From the NCBI GenBank assembly GCA_021292165.1, contig JAHFWL010000232.1, positions 124,001-188,000 of the forward strand: DNA of 64,000 nucleotides. The letters run 5' to 3'. Shown here one piece after another: positions 22,413 to 33,339 of this stretch. The translations under genes and the position numbers were made by a program. Under the pieces are notes generated by a model that saw nothing but the letters and a program-made list of their open reading frames with translations, had not been told where the DNA came from and ran no database searches. How positions within the stretch are numbered: position 1 is the first letter of the stretch; each line of letters starts with the position of its first letter. The DNA is from Shinisaurus crocodilurus (lineage: Eukaryota > Chordata > Lepidosauria > Squamata > Shinisauridae).

Positions 22413-23715
22413 TGCACGATGTACTCCTTAGAACTGGGATGCTTGTTGGCATCTATCAGAAAGAAGTGAAGCACCAAAGGCCTGCAGTCAAAATGATTTC
22501 ACTAGCTATTTAACATAATCACTATGTGATTTTAAGCCTTCCTCACCTCTGCAGCTGCTGGCCCTGTAAATCTCTCCTTTCTGCCCATTCTTGACCCCCA
22601 TTCCCCCACTTTCCTTTAGTTCTTCTGTGAATTAGATAAATTCTGGTAGGTTAGGTCTAGCAATGGCTATTACTACATGATAGCAAAGTAGAACCTCCTT
22701 GTTCAGAGGCAGTGCATCTGAACTGAGTTCTGGTTGCTAGAGGGCAAGAATAGGGGAGGCTACTGCTCTTATGCCTGCCTTGTGAGATTCCAGAAGCAGC
22801 TAGCTAGAAAGAAAAAAAAGGATTCTGGACTAGATAGATTCACAGCTGAAAGCAACATTATGGGTCCTCTTGTGTTAGTATGGCAAAATACACAGTTCTG
22901 CCATTATCAGCCCACAGACCATGAGAGAACAGAGTGGGCATCTGTGTATCAAAGAAGCCATTGTTGTGGCTAACAGATGGCTTGATTAATTCCTTCCCTT
23001 TGTTGTACACCTGTTTGTCAACACGGGTGGAATACTATAGATATTCACAGATCCCACACATTTATAAGAACTGCTGGTGGCTTAAAAATGTATTTTTGTG
23101 TTGACCTCTTGTTAAGATCTCACCCTGCTACCAAATACCAGTAGATATGATGCATATAAACTAAGAGAGACAGAGACAGAGACAGACAGAGACAGAGAGA
23201 ATTTGTGCCCTCTTGAATATCTGAATTTTGCAAAGAAATTTTGCACATTCCGTAACATTGGTCCCAATCTTTTATGCATCAGCATGCTTCATATTTTCTT
23301 TATAAACTGCAGAGAATTGCCATACTGAGATAGGTGCTTTTTTAAAATCAAGAAATTTAAGGCAATAGACCCTAACCTGATTGTGGTCTTGCTTTCTGAT
23401 TGGATCTTGTCTCAAATTAATTTTCCCAACCCAGAGTTTCATAATAACAGCAGCTACACAAGTCTATTGGGCTGCTAAATGTTGTATTTTGATCGGTTTA
23501 AATGATGGCTTCATTTCAACAGCAACAGCAAACAATTCTGTTACAGATGCTGAAAGATATATGGCATGTATTGGTAAACCAATAGAGGGGGAAGCTCTTG
23601 AGAAGAGAAGCACCTCCAGGGATAAGTATCTCAAGGCTCCTGGCAATCCAACAAAGTTTATATATACCAGCAAGAGTTGGGCCATGTGACAATTTAGCAG
23701 ACATACAATCTGCTA
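22413..23715. other. No recognisable feature
   Basis: Unique-looking DNA with a short GA/GACA tract near 23,165-23,200. No gene seen. Confidence 0.3.
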
Positions 23716-23717
23716 AA

Positions 23718-23925
23718 TGGGTGAGAAGTTCAGTTCAGTTCAGTTTCCAAAAATTCGCAAAGTTTTCCTTATTCGGAACAAAAAACCCTTGAGGGTTTTT
23801 TTGGGGGGGGGGGATGAATCTGGGAGAAACTGAAACTGATGGATTCATCCACCAAGGTGCAGGGCTTTGAGTGGTTTGCTCTTAAAAGTCTGGGTTTGAA
23901 TCCTTGTGTATTCAGTGGTAATGTG
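23718..23925. repeat. Family D interspersed repeat
   Basis: 'agttcagttcagttcag', 'ttcgcaaagttttcc', 'ggatgaatctgggagaaact', 'gggctttgagtggtttgctc' and 'ttgaatccttgtgtattca' match the order of the copy at 16.0 kb. Confidence 0.55.
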
Positions 23926-24062
23926 TGAAGGCTGAATTAGAGTTGCCACCACTTTTTTTCCTGATAAGCTCCTCATCTTGAAAAGCGATATGGCAGGCCA
24001 ACACATCATGGTCCTCTCCATGCTGGGAATAGCTGAAGTTAAACCTATTGAATTTGGCCAAT

Positions 24063-24215
24063 GCAGATGGGTGAGAACTTAATTTTGGTTCAGTTTTGCT
24101 AAGACTTTACCAACATTCACAACATTCTTAATATTTCGGAAGGAAAACATTGGAGATTTTAAAAAAATAAACGGAATGCAGGAGTAAGCAAAACTGACAT
24201 TTGTCTATCCCTGCC
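24063..24215. repeat. Family D fragment
   Basis: 'gcagatgggtgagaactt', 'ttaccaacattcacaa' and 'ggagtaagcaaaactgaca' place it in family D. It follows a flank phrase ('atgctgggaatagctg', 'attgaatttggcca') that also precedes the copy at 31.16 kb. Confidence 0.5.
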
Positions 24216-24892
24216 CCTAACTGAATTGGCTTGTATATACCCATACTCACAAAGAAGGCAAACATGGTTGAAAAAGAGAGCTCTTTGGGCTTTTGCTTTT
24301 TGACAATGTGACCAAAATCTCCAGACCTTCCGGAGCCAGACTTCTTTCTCTCTCCCTCTCTCTGTGCTCTTCTCCCTGGAGTTCTGAGGTTTTATTTTGT
24401 TTTAATGATATTGAACAAGACCTCAAATTGTCTCAGGTCCTTGGGACATTTACAACCACCTCTTTTGCACTCCGTACTTGGGAGTTTCCCTGGGGGATGC
24501 ATTTGAAAGGCAAATGAATTCCAGTCCCAGCTGGTGGTATGACATGATGGCTCAGCTTCCTTGCAAATTCTCTCTATTTTCTCCCTCCCCCCCTTTCTTA
24601 CTTCACACTGTGATAGAGATATTTTCATTTTCTAGTACGTGGCTATTGTTTGTCTCAGCAGTGAGTACAAATCATGCTATCATTTTCCACTTGTGGGAAA
24701 AGGAAATGATTATTTGGCTACAGTCAAACTAGGCGAGTCCATGGCAAGAGAATAGACTTGAAGTTAACTGGTTCCTTGCTCTTTCATGCACATATTGCCC
24801 TTGCAAACAAAAGCCCATGATTTTGGGCAGGGTACAATAAAAGCTATGAGGAATGCACAATGATTATCTATATTGACCACATAAGGTGATTG

Positions 24893-25102
24893 GGGTGGGG
24901 ACTGGGGACATAATTCAGTAACGGAGCAAATGCTTTGCATGTGAAAGGTCTCTCAATGTTCAGTTCCCAGCATCTCCAGATAGAGCTGGGAAAGAACCTG
25001 GTATAAAACCCTGGAGAGCCACAGCCAGACAATTGTAGGCGATACTAAAATTAGACGGACCAAGGATCTAACTCAGTATAAGGCAGCTTCCTATGTTCTT
25101 AT
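24893..25102 (+). mobile_element. tRNA-Ala-derived SINE
   Basis: 'ggggacataattcagtaacg', 'caaatgctttgcatgtgaaa' and 'cagttcccagcatctcca' align with the D-arm, anticodon region (TGC) and T-arm of tRNA-Ala. They carry substitutions that rule out a functional tRNA. The body continues with 'ccctggagagcc' and ends 'agtataaggcagcttcctat'. Antisense relative at 27.38 kb; fragments at 37.74 and 42.35 kb. Confidence 0.75.
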
Positions 25103-25257
25103 GCCCTGTGGTTGCAAAGTTGCATGCAGAGTTTCCAGTACCACTCCAATTCACCAAACAGGGCCTCTGAGGTTTCCACCTCAGGTAAGCCATCTGAAGA
25201 GTTGCATGGGAAAGGAAAAGATTGAATAAGAAACATTTCTCAGGACAGTGCTGCACT

Positions 25258-25870
25258 TCCCAAGGTGGTTGTCACCAGTTTCCACCACCAGCTTTATTTT
25301 TTTATTTGGAATATGTCTAGGCTGCTTTTCAAGGCAGGGAGCCTCTGAAGGTGGTTTACCACAATAAAACCACATACAGTAATACCTTGGATTGCAAGTA
25401 ACTTGGTTTGAGAGCATTTAGCAAGACAAGCAAATTTTTAAATATTTATTTATTTATTTATTTTACTTGATATACAAGTGACGTCTTGCAATACAAGTAC
25501 TGTAGTACGGCTTAAATTAAAAATCTCTGTACACATTTTTTGGGGGGGATTTCGTTTTGATATAAGAGTGTTTTGGATTACAAGCACATTTCCGGAACGA
25601 ATTATGCTCTCAATCCAAGGCATGACTGCATACTAAAAACCCATACTGTGATAAAACAGCAAAAATTAATAAAATGGATGATGACGATGACAACAACAAC
25701 AACAACAACAACAGCAACAGCAACAGGAAAAACCCACATCCGGTCTAGACAATACTAAAATCTACAACACAATTGTTGCTGCAAACCAGAAGAGTCCAAT
25801 TAAACATAATCAAGGAAGGCCAAAGAAAACAAATAAGTCTTCAGGGACTTCCTAAAAACTTAATGATGGA
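25258..25870 (-). mobile_element. L2-like LINE 3' end, antisense, split by a Tigger-like MITE
   Basis: 'aggctgcttttcaaggcagg', 'ggtggtttaccacaataaaa' and 'gataaaacagcaaaaattaa' are the A-rich minus-strand tail of an L2-like element. The downstream 'caaataagtcttcagggact' fits the end of its ORF2. A CAA/GAC microsatellite lies at 25,679-25,727. Confidence 0.5.
25377..25628. mobile_element. Tigger/mariner-like MITE
   Basis: Left end CAGTAATACCTTGGATTG; right end, reverse-complemented, CAGTCATGCCTTGGATTG. So there are terminal inverted repeats of about 18 bp with two mismatches. The interior shows 'cttgatatacaagtgacgtc' and 'tccggaacgaatt'. The left flank ends in TA, as for Tc1/mariner targets; the right flank is CA, perhaps a decayed TA. 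It interrupts an antisense L2-like tail. Confidence 0.65.
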
Positions 25871-25927
25871 CTTGATGGACCCCCACCTCTCTCTTGCTGT
25901 CTGAAGAGAGGGGGTAGAGAGATAGAT

Positions 25928-25928
<1 letters not shown>

Positions 25929-25958
<30 letters not shown>
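25929..25958. repeat. (GA)n microsatellite
   Basis: About 15 GA units, following a GA-rich stretch. Confidence 0.9.
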
Positions 25959-25959
25959 C

Positions 25960-26680
25960 ACTATCAGTATTCATAGCACTTTACAGAGTAATATGAACAA
26001 AATATAGATTGTGTCCCCGAAGAGAGTATGGCCCAAAATAAATTAGAGAATGGTAGATGAGGAGGCTGAGGCAAGAAGAAGAGGAAATGAATAGGGCAGG
26101 CCCTACAATTCTTCCTGAACACCCCAGGTGTTCCCCTCTGTTGAAGAGCAAAACAGTGTAGGCCCTATGGCCAGTCCTGAGCCCCACAGACTATAGGATG
26201 CCATCCCATCAATTGCTAGTCTAGTCAGAAGGTAGAAATATGGAGGGTGACACCATCTTGAACTTTGCCTCAGGCAGTGCAATGGCATGGTCCAGCCCTG
26301 GAAATGAATATGATTTGACCAGCTGCTCCTTTGTGACACCTTCACCTTTCCCCAAAAACCCCGTTTTGTATTCAGTGCTTGGTTTCCCCCTACCATATTG
26401 TAACTGCTCTTCTTAACACACATATGTTCCCTAAGATGCAGCATCCGCGAGGATAAGTTTGCCAGGGTGGCCACGCAATAACATCTCTACTTGGGAGATA
26501 TTGAGTCATCCATTTTAACTGCGCAAGGAACTTTTGGTTATCACCGTTTTGCACTATGATTAATTCTTTTGTGTTTTTGCACTCGCCCACAAACGCACTC
26601 CCCCCTCCCACCCACACCCAACACCCACACGCTGTGTTACTACAACAACTTTGACCTTGCATTGAACGATAATAACATAG
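25960..26680. other. No recognisable feature
   Basis: Unique-looking sequence without gene or repeat signal. Confidence 0.3.
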
Positions 26681-27350
26681 CAAATCTATGGAATCTGTGT
26701 GATTAATAGTGCAGCCAGTGAGTCATCTCAGACTTCTGGAATATCACAAAATATGCCTGAATACGCCAAGCACCTCCGAGCCGTCTTCACCTTCTTGCTA
26801 AATAATTCATCAGCTTAATGATAATGACATTCAAATATCATAATTACAGCCGACTCTTTAAAAAAACATAAATTTCGTGGCTGAAAATGGAGAGAATTCT
26901 CCTCCCTGCAACCCACCCCGCCTTCTCCCCCCCCCCGCCATTAGCGGTTAATGCCAAAATACGATCTTTATTCATTCTACTGACATAATATAAAACTAAC
27001 GTAGTTTTCCCATTTTTCATAAAAAAAAAATTTCATCCACGCTATTAGTTTCACTGATCGCAGGCTGGGAAATGTTGTTAGGTTACAAGATGGACGACAC
27101 TGCAAAACCTCAGCATGTTAAGAAGCCATAAAATTTTATTCAGTTCATTTACTGCCACAGTCCAGTAACCCTATAGTAACAATGTGCTATTTTTATTGTG
27201 TATTTATTTAAAGGTTGGATGTTCCCTCAGCTGGACCATTTAACTGAATTAATATGGGTTTCTAATGAACTCCATTCGTAGAGGTGCATCCAAACCATTG
27301 TGCTTCTCTTACGGAAGGTCTAACTGCATGCATATTATTTCTTGGGTTCT
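26680..27350. other. Candidate conserved non-coding element
   Basis: About 670 bp of non-repetitive, AT-rich sequence with no open frame. It has many homeodomain-like TAAT/ATTA words ('gctaaataattcatcagctt', 'aatgataatgacattc', 'atcataattacagc', 'ggttaatgcc'). The lack of microsatellites and MITEs (apart from a C-run at 26,930) stands out in this window. The conservation claim is inference only. Confidence 0.35.
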
Positions 27351-27354
27351 GAGA

Positions 27355-27377
27355 GGTGGTGGTGGTGGTGGTGGTGC
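27355..27377. repeat. (GGT)n microsatellite
   Basis: Seven GGT units. Confidence 0.85.
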
Positions 27378-27379
27378 CT

Positions 27380-27542
27380 TCTTGTACAGAGGCAGACTAT
27401 TGGTCCATCTAGATCGGTATTGCCCAGACTGACTGGCAGCAGCTCTTCATCAGGCAGGATTCTTTCCCTAGCCCTACCTGGAGATGCCAAGGCTTGATCC
27501 TGGGGCCATTTGCAGGTAAAACACTGAGCTATGACACTTCCA
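27380..27542 (-). mobile_element. tRNA-Ala-derived SINE, antisense
   Basis: 'ggcagactattggtccatct', 'gactggcagcagctcttc', 'cagccctacctggagatgcc' and 'aaacactgagctatg' are the reverse of the SINE at 24.9 kb: tail first, tRNA-like part last. Confidence 0.7.
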
Positions 27543-27569
27543 CAATTGCAGAAAGGAATCTGTGGTGCA

Positions 27570-27790
27570 GATCCCTACACAGATAATTGAAAACCACCTT
27601 AAAACGGCCGCAAATCACGGCCGTTTTAAGGTGGTTTTCCATGGTATTTACGTAAAACATGCAGCGCCGGGGACCCAGAAGTGACATGCTGGGGACCCGG
27701 AAGTCCACCGCTGAGCACGAGGTGCGCGGCGGATCGCGTGGCAGGGGAGCTCAGCAAGTGCCCGGAGAGTTGGGTTGCGGTGAGACTACT
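27570..27790. mobile_element. Family B fragment with perfect hairpin
   Basis: 27,589-27,610 and 27,618-27,639 are exact 22-bp inverted repeats around a 7-nt loop (caaatca), rich in 'cggccgtttt'. They are followed by 'tatttacgtaaaaca' and 'gacccagaagtgac', both B-family words. The ends are degraded. Confidence 0.65.
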
Positions 27791-27924
27791 GGTTCTGGGC
27801 TCACTCTGCTCTCTTTCTGTTTTGGAATTCAGTCACCTCTCCAGAAAGATTATTTTATGTGCTAACTCAACATAGCCTAGCACAATGCAAACATTGGGGT
27901 GAGAGAGGACTAAAAATAAGAGAC

Positions 27925-27940
27925 AGAGGTAGAGAGGGGG

Positions 27941-27972
<32 letters not shown>

Positions 27973-27985
27973 CAGAGACAGAGAC
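27925..27985. repeat. GA/GACA-rich tract
   Basis: Purine-rich compound microsatellite. Confidence 0.8.
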
Positions 27986-28072
27986 TATGGGCATGGGTTG
28001 AATCTTCCTGAAACAGTGAGGAAAAAATCACAACAAAAAATGAAAAGCACATAGAGAGGATGAGCAGAGATG

Positions 28073-28857
28073 TAGGGATGTATGTATGAGGGATTTGTTT
28101 CAGTTCATCTTTGATTAGAATTTACCTAGTTCACACCTTCTGGATTGAACACAGACTAATACACAATTTGCAGTCAAACTCTGCACATTTCTGATCTTGC
28201 AATCTGGTTTGCGAACCCCACGAAATGCATTAGACAGCATGCATACATTTGAAAAATGTGCACGAAAAAAGGCTTACTTTTGAAAAATGCGCACAGATAC
28301 ACTTTATTCAGTGGGAGAAGAATGCACACATTTCAAAGAGGTGCACATGTGATGGGTATGTATGGAAAATACACAGAAAAGTATGCACAGATTTTCATGC
28401 AAAAAAGAAAACAAACAAACAAAAAAAAAAGCTGCTAATCTGATACAGACTTGAGTCGGAATGAGCTTCGGGATGGAATTTGGAGAACCAGCAAGTAGCG
28501 ATGTATCATCGAGCCTCGAGTGGCATAGCGGACCGAAATTGGTCCGCTCACACCCACTCGAGGCTCGATCGAGCCTACCTTAATCCGTTGGTGGCTTGCC
28601 TCTCCGCGGCGAGCCGCCCATGCTGCCTGCGCAGGGTCCCATCGCGTCACTTCCGGCACCGGAAATGATGCGACGGGACCGGAGAGGGCAGCTCGAGCGG
28701 TGCGGAGAACTGCTCCACGCCGCTCAGAAGATCGAGGCGGGGGGGCCGCCCCCACAGAGAATCAAGGTGGGGGCGAGGCAGGACCCCCCCCCCAGGTTCG
28801 ACTACACCACTACCAGCAAGCTTGAGTTTTGCTGATTTGCACGTTCCTACATCCCTA
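28073..28857 (-). mobile_element. Family A element carrying a nested family B element
   Basis: Begins TAGGGATGTATG and ends ACATCCCTA. Its interior has 'cacaccttctggattgaaca', 'aaaaatgtgcacgaaaa' and 'gcacatgtgatgg'. It is the same orientation as 32.5 and 37.3 kb and opposite to 61.6 kb. The B element at 28,496-28,812 lies inside it, and the A sequence resumes exactly at 'cttgagttttgctgatttgc'. Confidence 0.75.
28496..28812. mobile_element. Family B element with perfect 8-bp TSD
   Basis: A 317-bp insertion starting TAGCGATGTATC and ending CACCACTA. It is flanked on both sides by CCAGCAAG (28,488-28,495 and 28,813-28,820). Internal inverted pairs include 'gcctcgagtgg' with 'ccactcgaggc', and 'tcacttccggcacc' with 'ggaaatgatgcga'. 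This copy fixes the ends and TSD length of family B. Confidence 0.9.
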
Positions 28858-28974
28858 TCAGGGTTGTTGTGAGGATAAAATGGAGAGGAGGAGGAGGATT
28901 ATGTAAGCCGCCTTGGGTTCCTTGTGGGGAAAAAAGGCGGGGTATAAATACAATAAATAAATAAATAAAATAAG
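28858..28974 (+). mobile_element. 3' half of Sauria-type SINE (Bov-B-like tail)
   Basis: 'cagggttgttgtgaggataa', 'ttatgtaagccgccttgggt', 'aaggcggggtataaata' and (AATA)n are identical in order to the 3' half of the full-length SINE at 40.08 kb. The tRNA-derived head is missing. Confidence 0.85.
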
Positions 28975-29009
28975 CATCAAACATGAACCTTGTACCATGG
29001 ATATCAGTC

Positions 29010-29120
29010 TGCTAAGGACATAAGAAGAGCCTTGCTAGATCAAGTCAGAGGTATACCTAGTGCAAGCTCCTGTGACCTAGTGACCACTTTTTGGAAGCCC
29101 ATAGGAAGCCCATAGGAAGG
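29010..29120. repeat. CR1/L3-like fragment
   Basis: 'aaggacataagaagagcctt' and 'gctagatcaagtcagaggta' match the antisense start of the element at 21.17 kb. The following 'cccataggaag' occurs twice in tandem. Confidence 0.5.
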
Positions 29121-29123
29121 GAA

Positions 29124-29281
29124 TGTGGCTTATGCTGGCTCAGCTTGTCTGAGTGTGGAAAGCTAAGTCGGGTCAGGCCTGGTTATAGAGACCCCTCCTC
29201 TAGTTTCCTGCATTGAGCAGGGGGTTGGACTCGATGGCCTTGTAGGCTCCTTCCAACTCTATGATCTATGAATCTATGAAT
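29124..29281 (+). mobile_element. 5S rRNA-derived SINE with CR1 tail
   Basis: The head 'ttgtctgagtgtggaaagct' with 'aagtcgggtcaggcctggtt' aligns with the internal promoter part of 5S rRNA. It is missing about 13 bp before 'gagacc'. The tail 'gcattgagcagggggttgga' with 'ctcgatggccttgtaggc' and 'atctatgaatctatga' is the CR1 3' end and its octamer-like repeat. Two more copies lie at 60.64 and 61.01 kb. Confidence 0.85.
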
Positions 29282-29284
29282 GAA

Positions 29285-29608
29285 GGCGATAGCCACCCCT
29301 GCTGTTTTCACCATGAAAGGAATTCTCAGAAATTGACAAGTGTCACATTCAAATGGCAAATATTGAAAGCCCAATATTGTACCTTAGTGGTTCAGAATTA
29401 TATATTCGGTGTAGAATCCAGAGTCAGAGAAGAAGAAGAAAGGGAAGGAGGGGGAAGAAGAGAAAGAGGATGAGGAGGTGGAGTGGAGAGGAGGTACAAA
29501 ATTTCAAATACTTCTAATCCTCCTGCTTCAAGAGGACTCAAGATTGGAGCCGTGTGTGATACCGGCTTGGAGACTGCAGGCTGTACACATGGATACATTT
29601 ATATATGT

Positions 29609-29640
<32 letters not shown>

Positions 29641-31160
29641 AATCTATATGAGCATCTCTGGGGGTGGGGGTAGAGAGCCTTCTCTCCACTCCTCTCGCAG
29701 GAATACAATTCACATTTTCCTTGCTATTAGCAGCAGAGGAAAAAGTGTGATCTACATGATGATATTTGGTGGTGGGGTCATACACACAGAGAGTGGGGGG
29801 AGGGAGAGAGGAGAGAAGGATGATGTTCCACTCTCCACAACTACTATTACAAGAAAGTCACAAATCAAGCTGCAGAAACAAATAAAAGTAATGAAAGGGT
29901 TTCTTATCTGCAGATGCATAGATAAATCCTTCAAAATTGAAAAAAAAGAAAAGAAAAGGTGGCAATAAGAGGGGTGGGATGGAACAAAACAATTCTGTGA
30001 AGGAGGAGAACCTTTTGCAGATCAATATATTTGAGACCCATGCCAGGAAAAGAAGTATTAAGACCTTAAGGCATTATTCAAAACCAAAGTATCAGTGCCC
30101 CAAGGCTATAGCCAAGACCGGGGCTCATCAGACCCTGCACCCTGCTGACTTAAAGAGGAGAATTTCAAATAGAAGGGGTTGAAGAACAAAATATGGGAAT
30201 CTCAAAGCAGCTAATGAAAGCCTCAGCATTAAAGTCCCTACCTTCTACCCAGAGCTACCTTGAGAGGCAAAGAAAATGTATACACACTTACTCTCCATTT
30301 TTAAGGCTCTTGAAGAACATAGGATGGAAAAATCTTCAATCGCATAAAGACAAAAAAAGGAAACTTCAATTGGCAAAGACAGTCTTCCTGAATATAGCTT
30401 CTTGGCACAACTAGACTCAGCCAACTGTTTCCTCTGTTTCTCTTAAGCCGATAACTTCTGAAGAAAGGAATATAAATTTTTAAGAGGAATGTGTTTGGAA
30501 GCTGAATCCACATCCTTCTTATCTCCCCTCCATATTCTTTTGACACTGGTGTGACTGCTGTGCCTTCAGTGTCCTTTCCTTTCTCTGCTGCCATGTCCTG
30601 TCGGAAGATCACAGAGCCCTGTAGATGGAACATAAAGTTGAAAGGCACCCAAAGGCCAAGGAGCCCAAATTGTAGGACCATCCAACCACCAGGCCTCCCT
30701 AGATCAAGGTGCATGATATAGGCCACAGAGAGCTACAAACCTATGAAAGACACATTTATTTATTTATACGACTTGGCACTTGCATGCTGTCTACTTGGCA
30801 GATGGCAGTCATAGAACGATAGCTTACATGGGGCAGGATCCAATGGTGTCTTTCCACAAACTCAAATACTGCTAGTGACATTCTACTAAATCTTTCCATT
30901 GTGCAAGGGGTTCACCATTACACCACACAACCGGATTGCACAATGGATTGTGCAAGCAGAATGTGCACCCCTTTACTCAACTGGTTGCACAAGAGTTATG
31001 CACGATTGGTTGCACAAGAGTTATGCACAACGAAGTGTGAAAATATCACTATAGTTGTATTCTCCTCTTGTATTCTCCTCTTGGAACCTAGTTTCTGTTA
31101 GTGCAACCTCATTTGTGTCATGGTTCTCTCTATGCTGGGGATAGCTGTACATATTGAATT
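29285..31160. other. Unique-looking DNA with microsatellites, no gene seen
   Basis: Holds a (CA)n tract (29,608-29,634) and purine-rich stretches near 29,430-29,480. A 'ggttgcacaagagttatgca' phrase is repeated in tandem at about 30,982-31,028, and 'tattctcctcttg' is repeated at 31,057-31,083. No coding signal recognised. Confidence 0.4.
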
Positions 31161-31352
31161 TGGCTGGTGCAGATGTGTGAAAATTTTGCCTGTGGGTTTT
31201 TTTGTTTGTTGGTTTGTTTTTTGGCTTTGTTTTTTTGTGTAAGAGCTTAACAAAATTTGCAACTTTCTACATAAATGGCATGGAAAGAATTTGAGAGTTT
31301 AAAAATTCAGATGCGGAAGAAAAAAAGTGAAACTGACAACTTTACTCACTGC
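31160..31352. repeat. Family D interspersed repeat
   Basis: 'gtgcagatgtgtgaaaattt', 'taacaaaatttgcaac', 'ataaatggcatggaaagaat' and 'gtgaaactgacaact' match the family at 16.0 and 24.06 kb. Confidence 0.55.
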
Positions 31353-31520
31353 TAGTCAAACTACATGTTACTTAATGACATAGCTAGCAGTTATGTCCCC
31401 CCACACTTACTCAGAAGTAAGGATGGGGGAACTGATCTGAATCAAACCCCTAGTGTGAGGGTAAGGTGCCTTGAATCCATTGCCCTCCACTGCAGTCCTG
31501 ATATGGATTGGGTTCCCACA

Positions 31521-31770
31521 CCTATTTATTTATTTATTTATTATATTTATATCCTGCCTTTTTTCCCCTGCAAGGAACCAACGGCGGCTTACATAATCCT
31601 CCTCCTCCTCTCCACTTTATCCTCACAACAACCCTGTGAGGTAGGTTAGGCTGAGAATCAGTGACTGGCCCAAAGTCACCCAGGGAGTTTCATGGCTGAG
31701 CGGGGACTAGAACCCAGATCTCCCGGGTCCCAGTCCAAGACTTGAGCCACTATGCCACTACCTGCCAGTT
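31521..31770 (-). mobile_element. Sauria-type SINE, near full length
   Basis: On the minus strand the tRNA-like head ('tagtggcatagtggctcaag', 'gggttctagtcccc') is followed by 'tttgggccagtcactgattc', 'ttgttgtgaggataaagtgg' and the Bov-B-like tail ending in (ATAA)n. It carries RNA polymerase III A/B-box-like words. The Sauria name rests on the known lizard family with a Bov-B 3' end. Confidence 0.85.
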
Positions 31771-32507
31771 GCATTGCACAAAAGTGATGTATTACATGTA
31801 CTACTAGGTACATCCTTAAAGTGGCATGTACTCTGACTCGTAAGTTCTGTGCATTCGCAATATGGTGTGGTGATGGTAGCAAGCTGCAATGCGTTTTGCA
31901 AAGAATTTGGTTAAATCCATGGTAGATGAATGTAGGTTTCTGGTGTGTTTCATAAAATAAGGTAAAATTAATTGATGGTACTTTGTGTGAAGAAATGCCT
32001 CCTTTTGTCTTTCTTAGGAAGAACATTAACATTCCTTTCATCAAATTTCAAGCCAGGTCAGAGTTCAAATATGGACTGAAAAGACCCCCAAACAGCACGA
32101 CAGAATGTTGCATGCAACTTTAAAGGGAACTGAGGTCGGCAAAACTCTTGTCAATATTGTGCTTGAATTTGTCAGACATTAGTGCCTGACAACACGATAA
32201 CCCTTTTGCTTTGATTCGCAAAGGAGAATGGGGAGTTGGAAAAAGAGCTCAGCCGCTCAGCGAAATTCCCTGCAGCTAACACTTGATCAAAGAACTCTAG
32301 ATAAAAGCCTGGGAGAAGGGGGGGGGGGGAAATGTGGAAAATATATAATGAAAAAAGAAAATCCCCTGCATTTTTGTCAATAGTTTTCTTTTGCAGGTTA
32401 TAAACCATTCTCAACTTTGCCTGCCTCTGTCAGTAGGGCTGGATGCAAATGCCCAGGATTCTATAATTTAGTAGTTGTCTCTTAAAAGGAAGGCAAGGAA
32501 TGAGTTG
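31771..32507. other. Unique-looking DNA, no gene seen
   Basis: 32,160-32,310 ('gtcagacattagtgcctgac', 'cgctcagcgaaattccctgc') is non-repetitive and could be part of a conserved block. A G-run lies at 32,321-32,330. Confidence 0.3.
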
Positions 32508-32940
32508 TAGGGATGTACGAGAAATTCTTTTCAGATCATTTTTTATCAGGATTTACCCAGTTCTCATCTTCTGGACTGAACTTGGACTCAGATGCAATCT
32601 GCGGCCAAAGTTCATATATTTCCAAGCTCGCAATTTGATTCACAGACCCCAAAAACTTTGTCCAACAGCAAACATACATTTGAAAAATGTGTATGAAAAG
32701 AATGTGTTCTTTCGAAAAATACACACAAATGTGCTTTAATCAATGGGAGGAGAATATGCTCATTTCAAAGATGCACACAATCAATGTGCACAGTTGGAAA
32801 ATACGCACGGAAATATACACAGTTTTTCATGCAAAAAGAAAGAAAAAAGTGGCAAGCTGGTATGGATGCAAGTCAGAACAAGCTTCAAGATGGAATTCAG
32901 AGAACTTCGGCGAGCTCAGGTTTTGCTGCCTGATTCAGGA
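32508..32940 (-). mobile_element. Family A element
   Basis: Starts TAGGGATGTACGAGAAATTC. Internal 'tctggactgaacttggactc', 'gaaaaatgtgtatgaaaaga' and 'aagatgcacacaatcaatgt' lead to 'cttcggcgagctcaggtttt', where it appears cut before the terminal CATCCCTA. Confidence 0.7.
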
Positions 32941-33279
32941 TTTTGATGAAGCTGTTTGTCTCGAACAACATTAGAAAATAAACGCCCTTGAAAAAGGCTT
33001 AGGCCGAAACACATCGGGCAAAAATAAAAATACACAAAGATCTCTATTGGCACTTGGAGTTTTTTTCTCTTTCTTGTCTTTGGTTAATAGTGCCTTCCCC
33101 TTGGTTTTTTTCTTCTTTGCTGCCTGTTTCTCACATCCCTAGTGTGTTTTTGTTACGATTGTCTTTTAGAATTTGTGGTTGGATAAACCGGGGGGGGGGA
33201 TTTATTTGAATATGGAGAGACATTGAGATTTATTCAGTGAAGTCCGCGAGTGAACTGGAGGAAGGTCATGTTGTCCCAT

Positions 33280-33321
<42 letters not shown>
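33280..33321. repeat. (ATG)n microsatellite
   Basis: Fourteen ATG units. Read on the minus strand these give a histidine run, which is an artefact. Confidence 0.95.
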
Positions 33322-33339
33322 TAGCGGTGCATTTTGTAC

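Noticed and set aside
24893..25102. tRNA-Ala gene
   Set aside because: Acceptor and arm pairings are broken and a long SINE body follows.
29483..29968. 161-codon frame with a Thr-His run
   Set aside because: The run is a (CA)n microsatellite and the surrounding peptide is low complexity.
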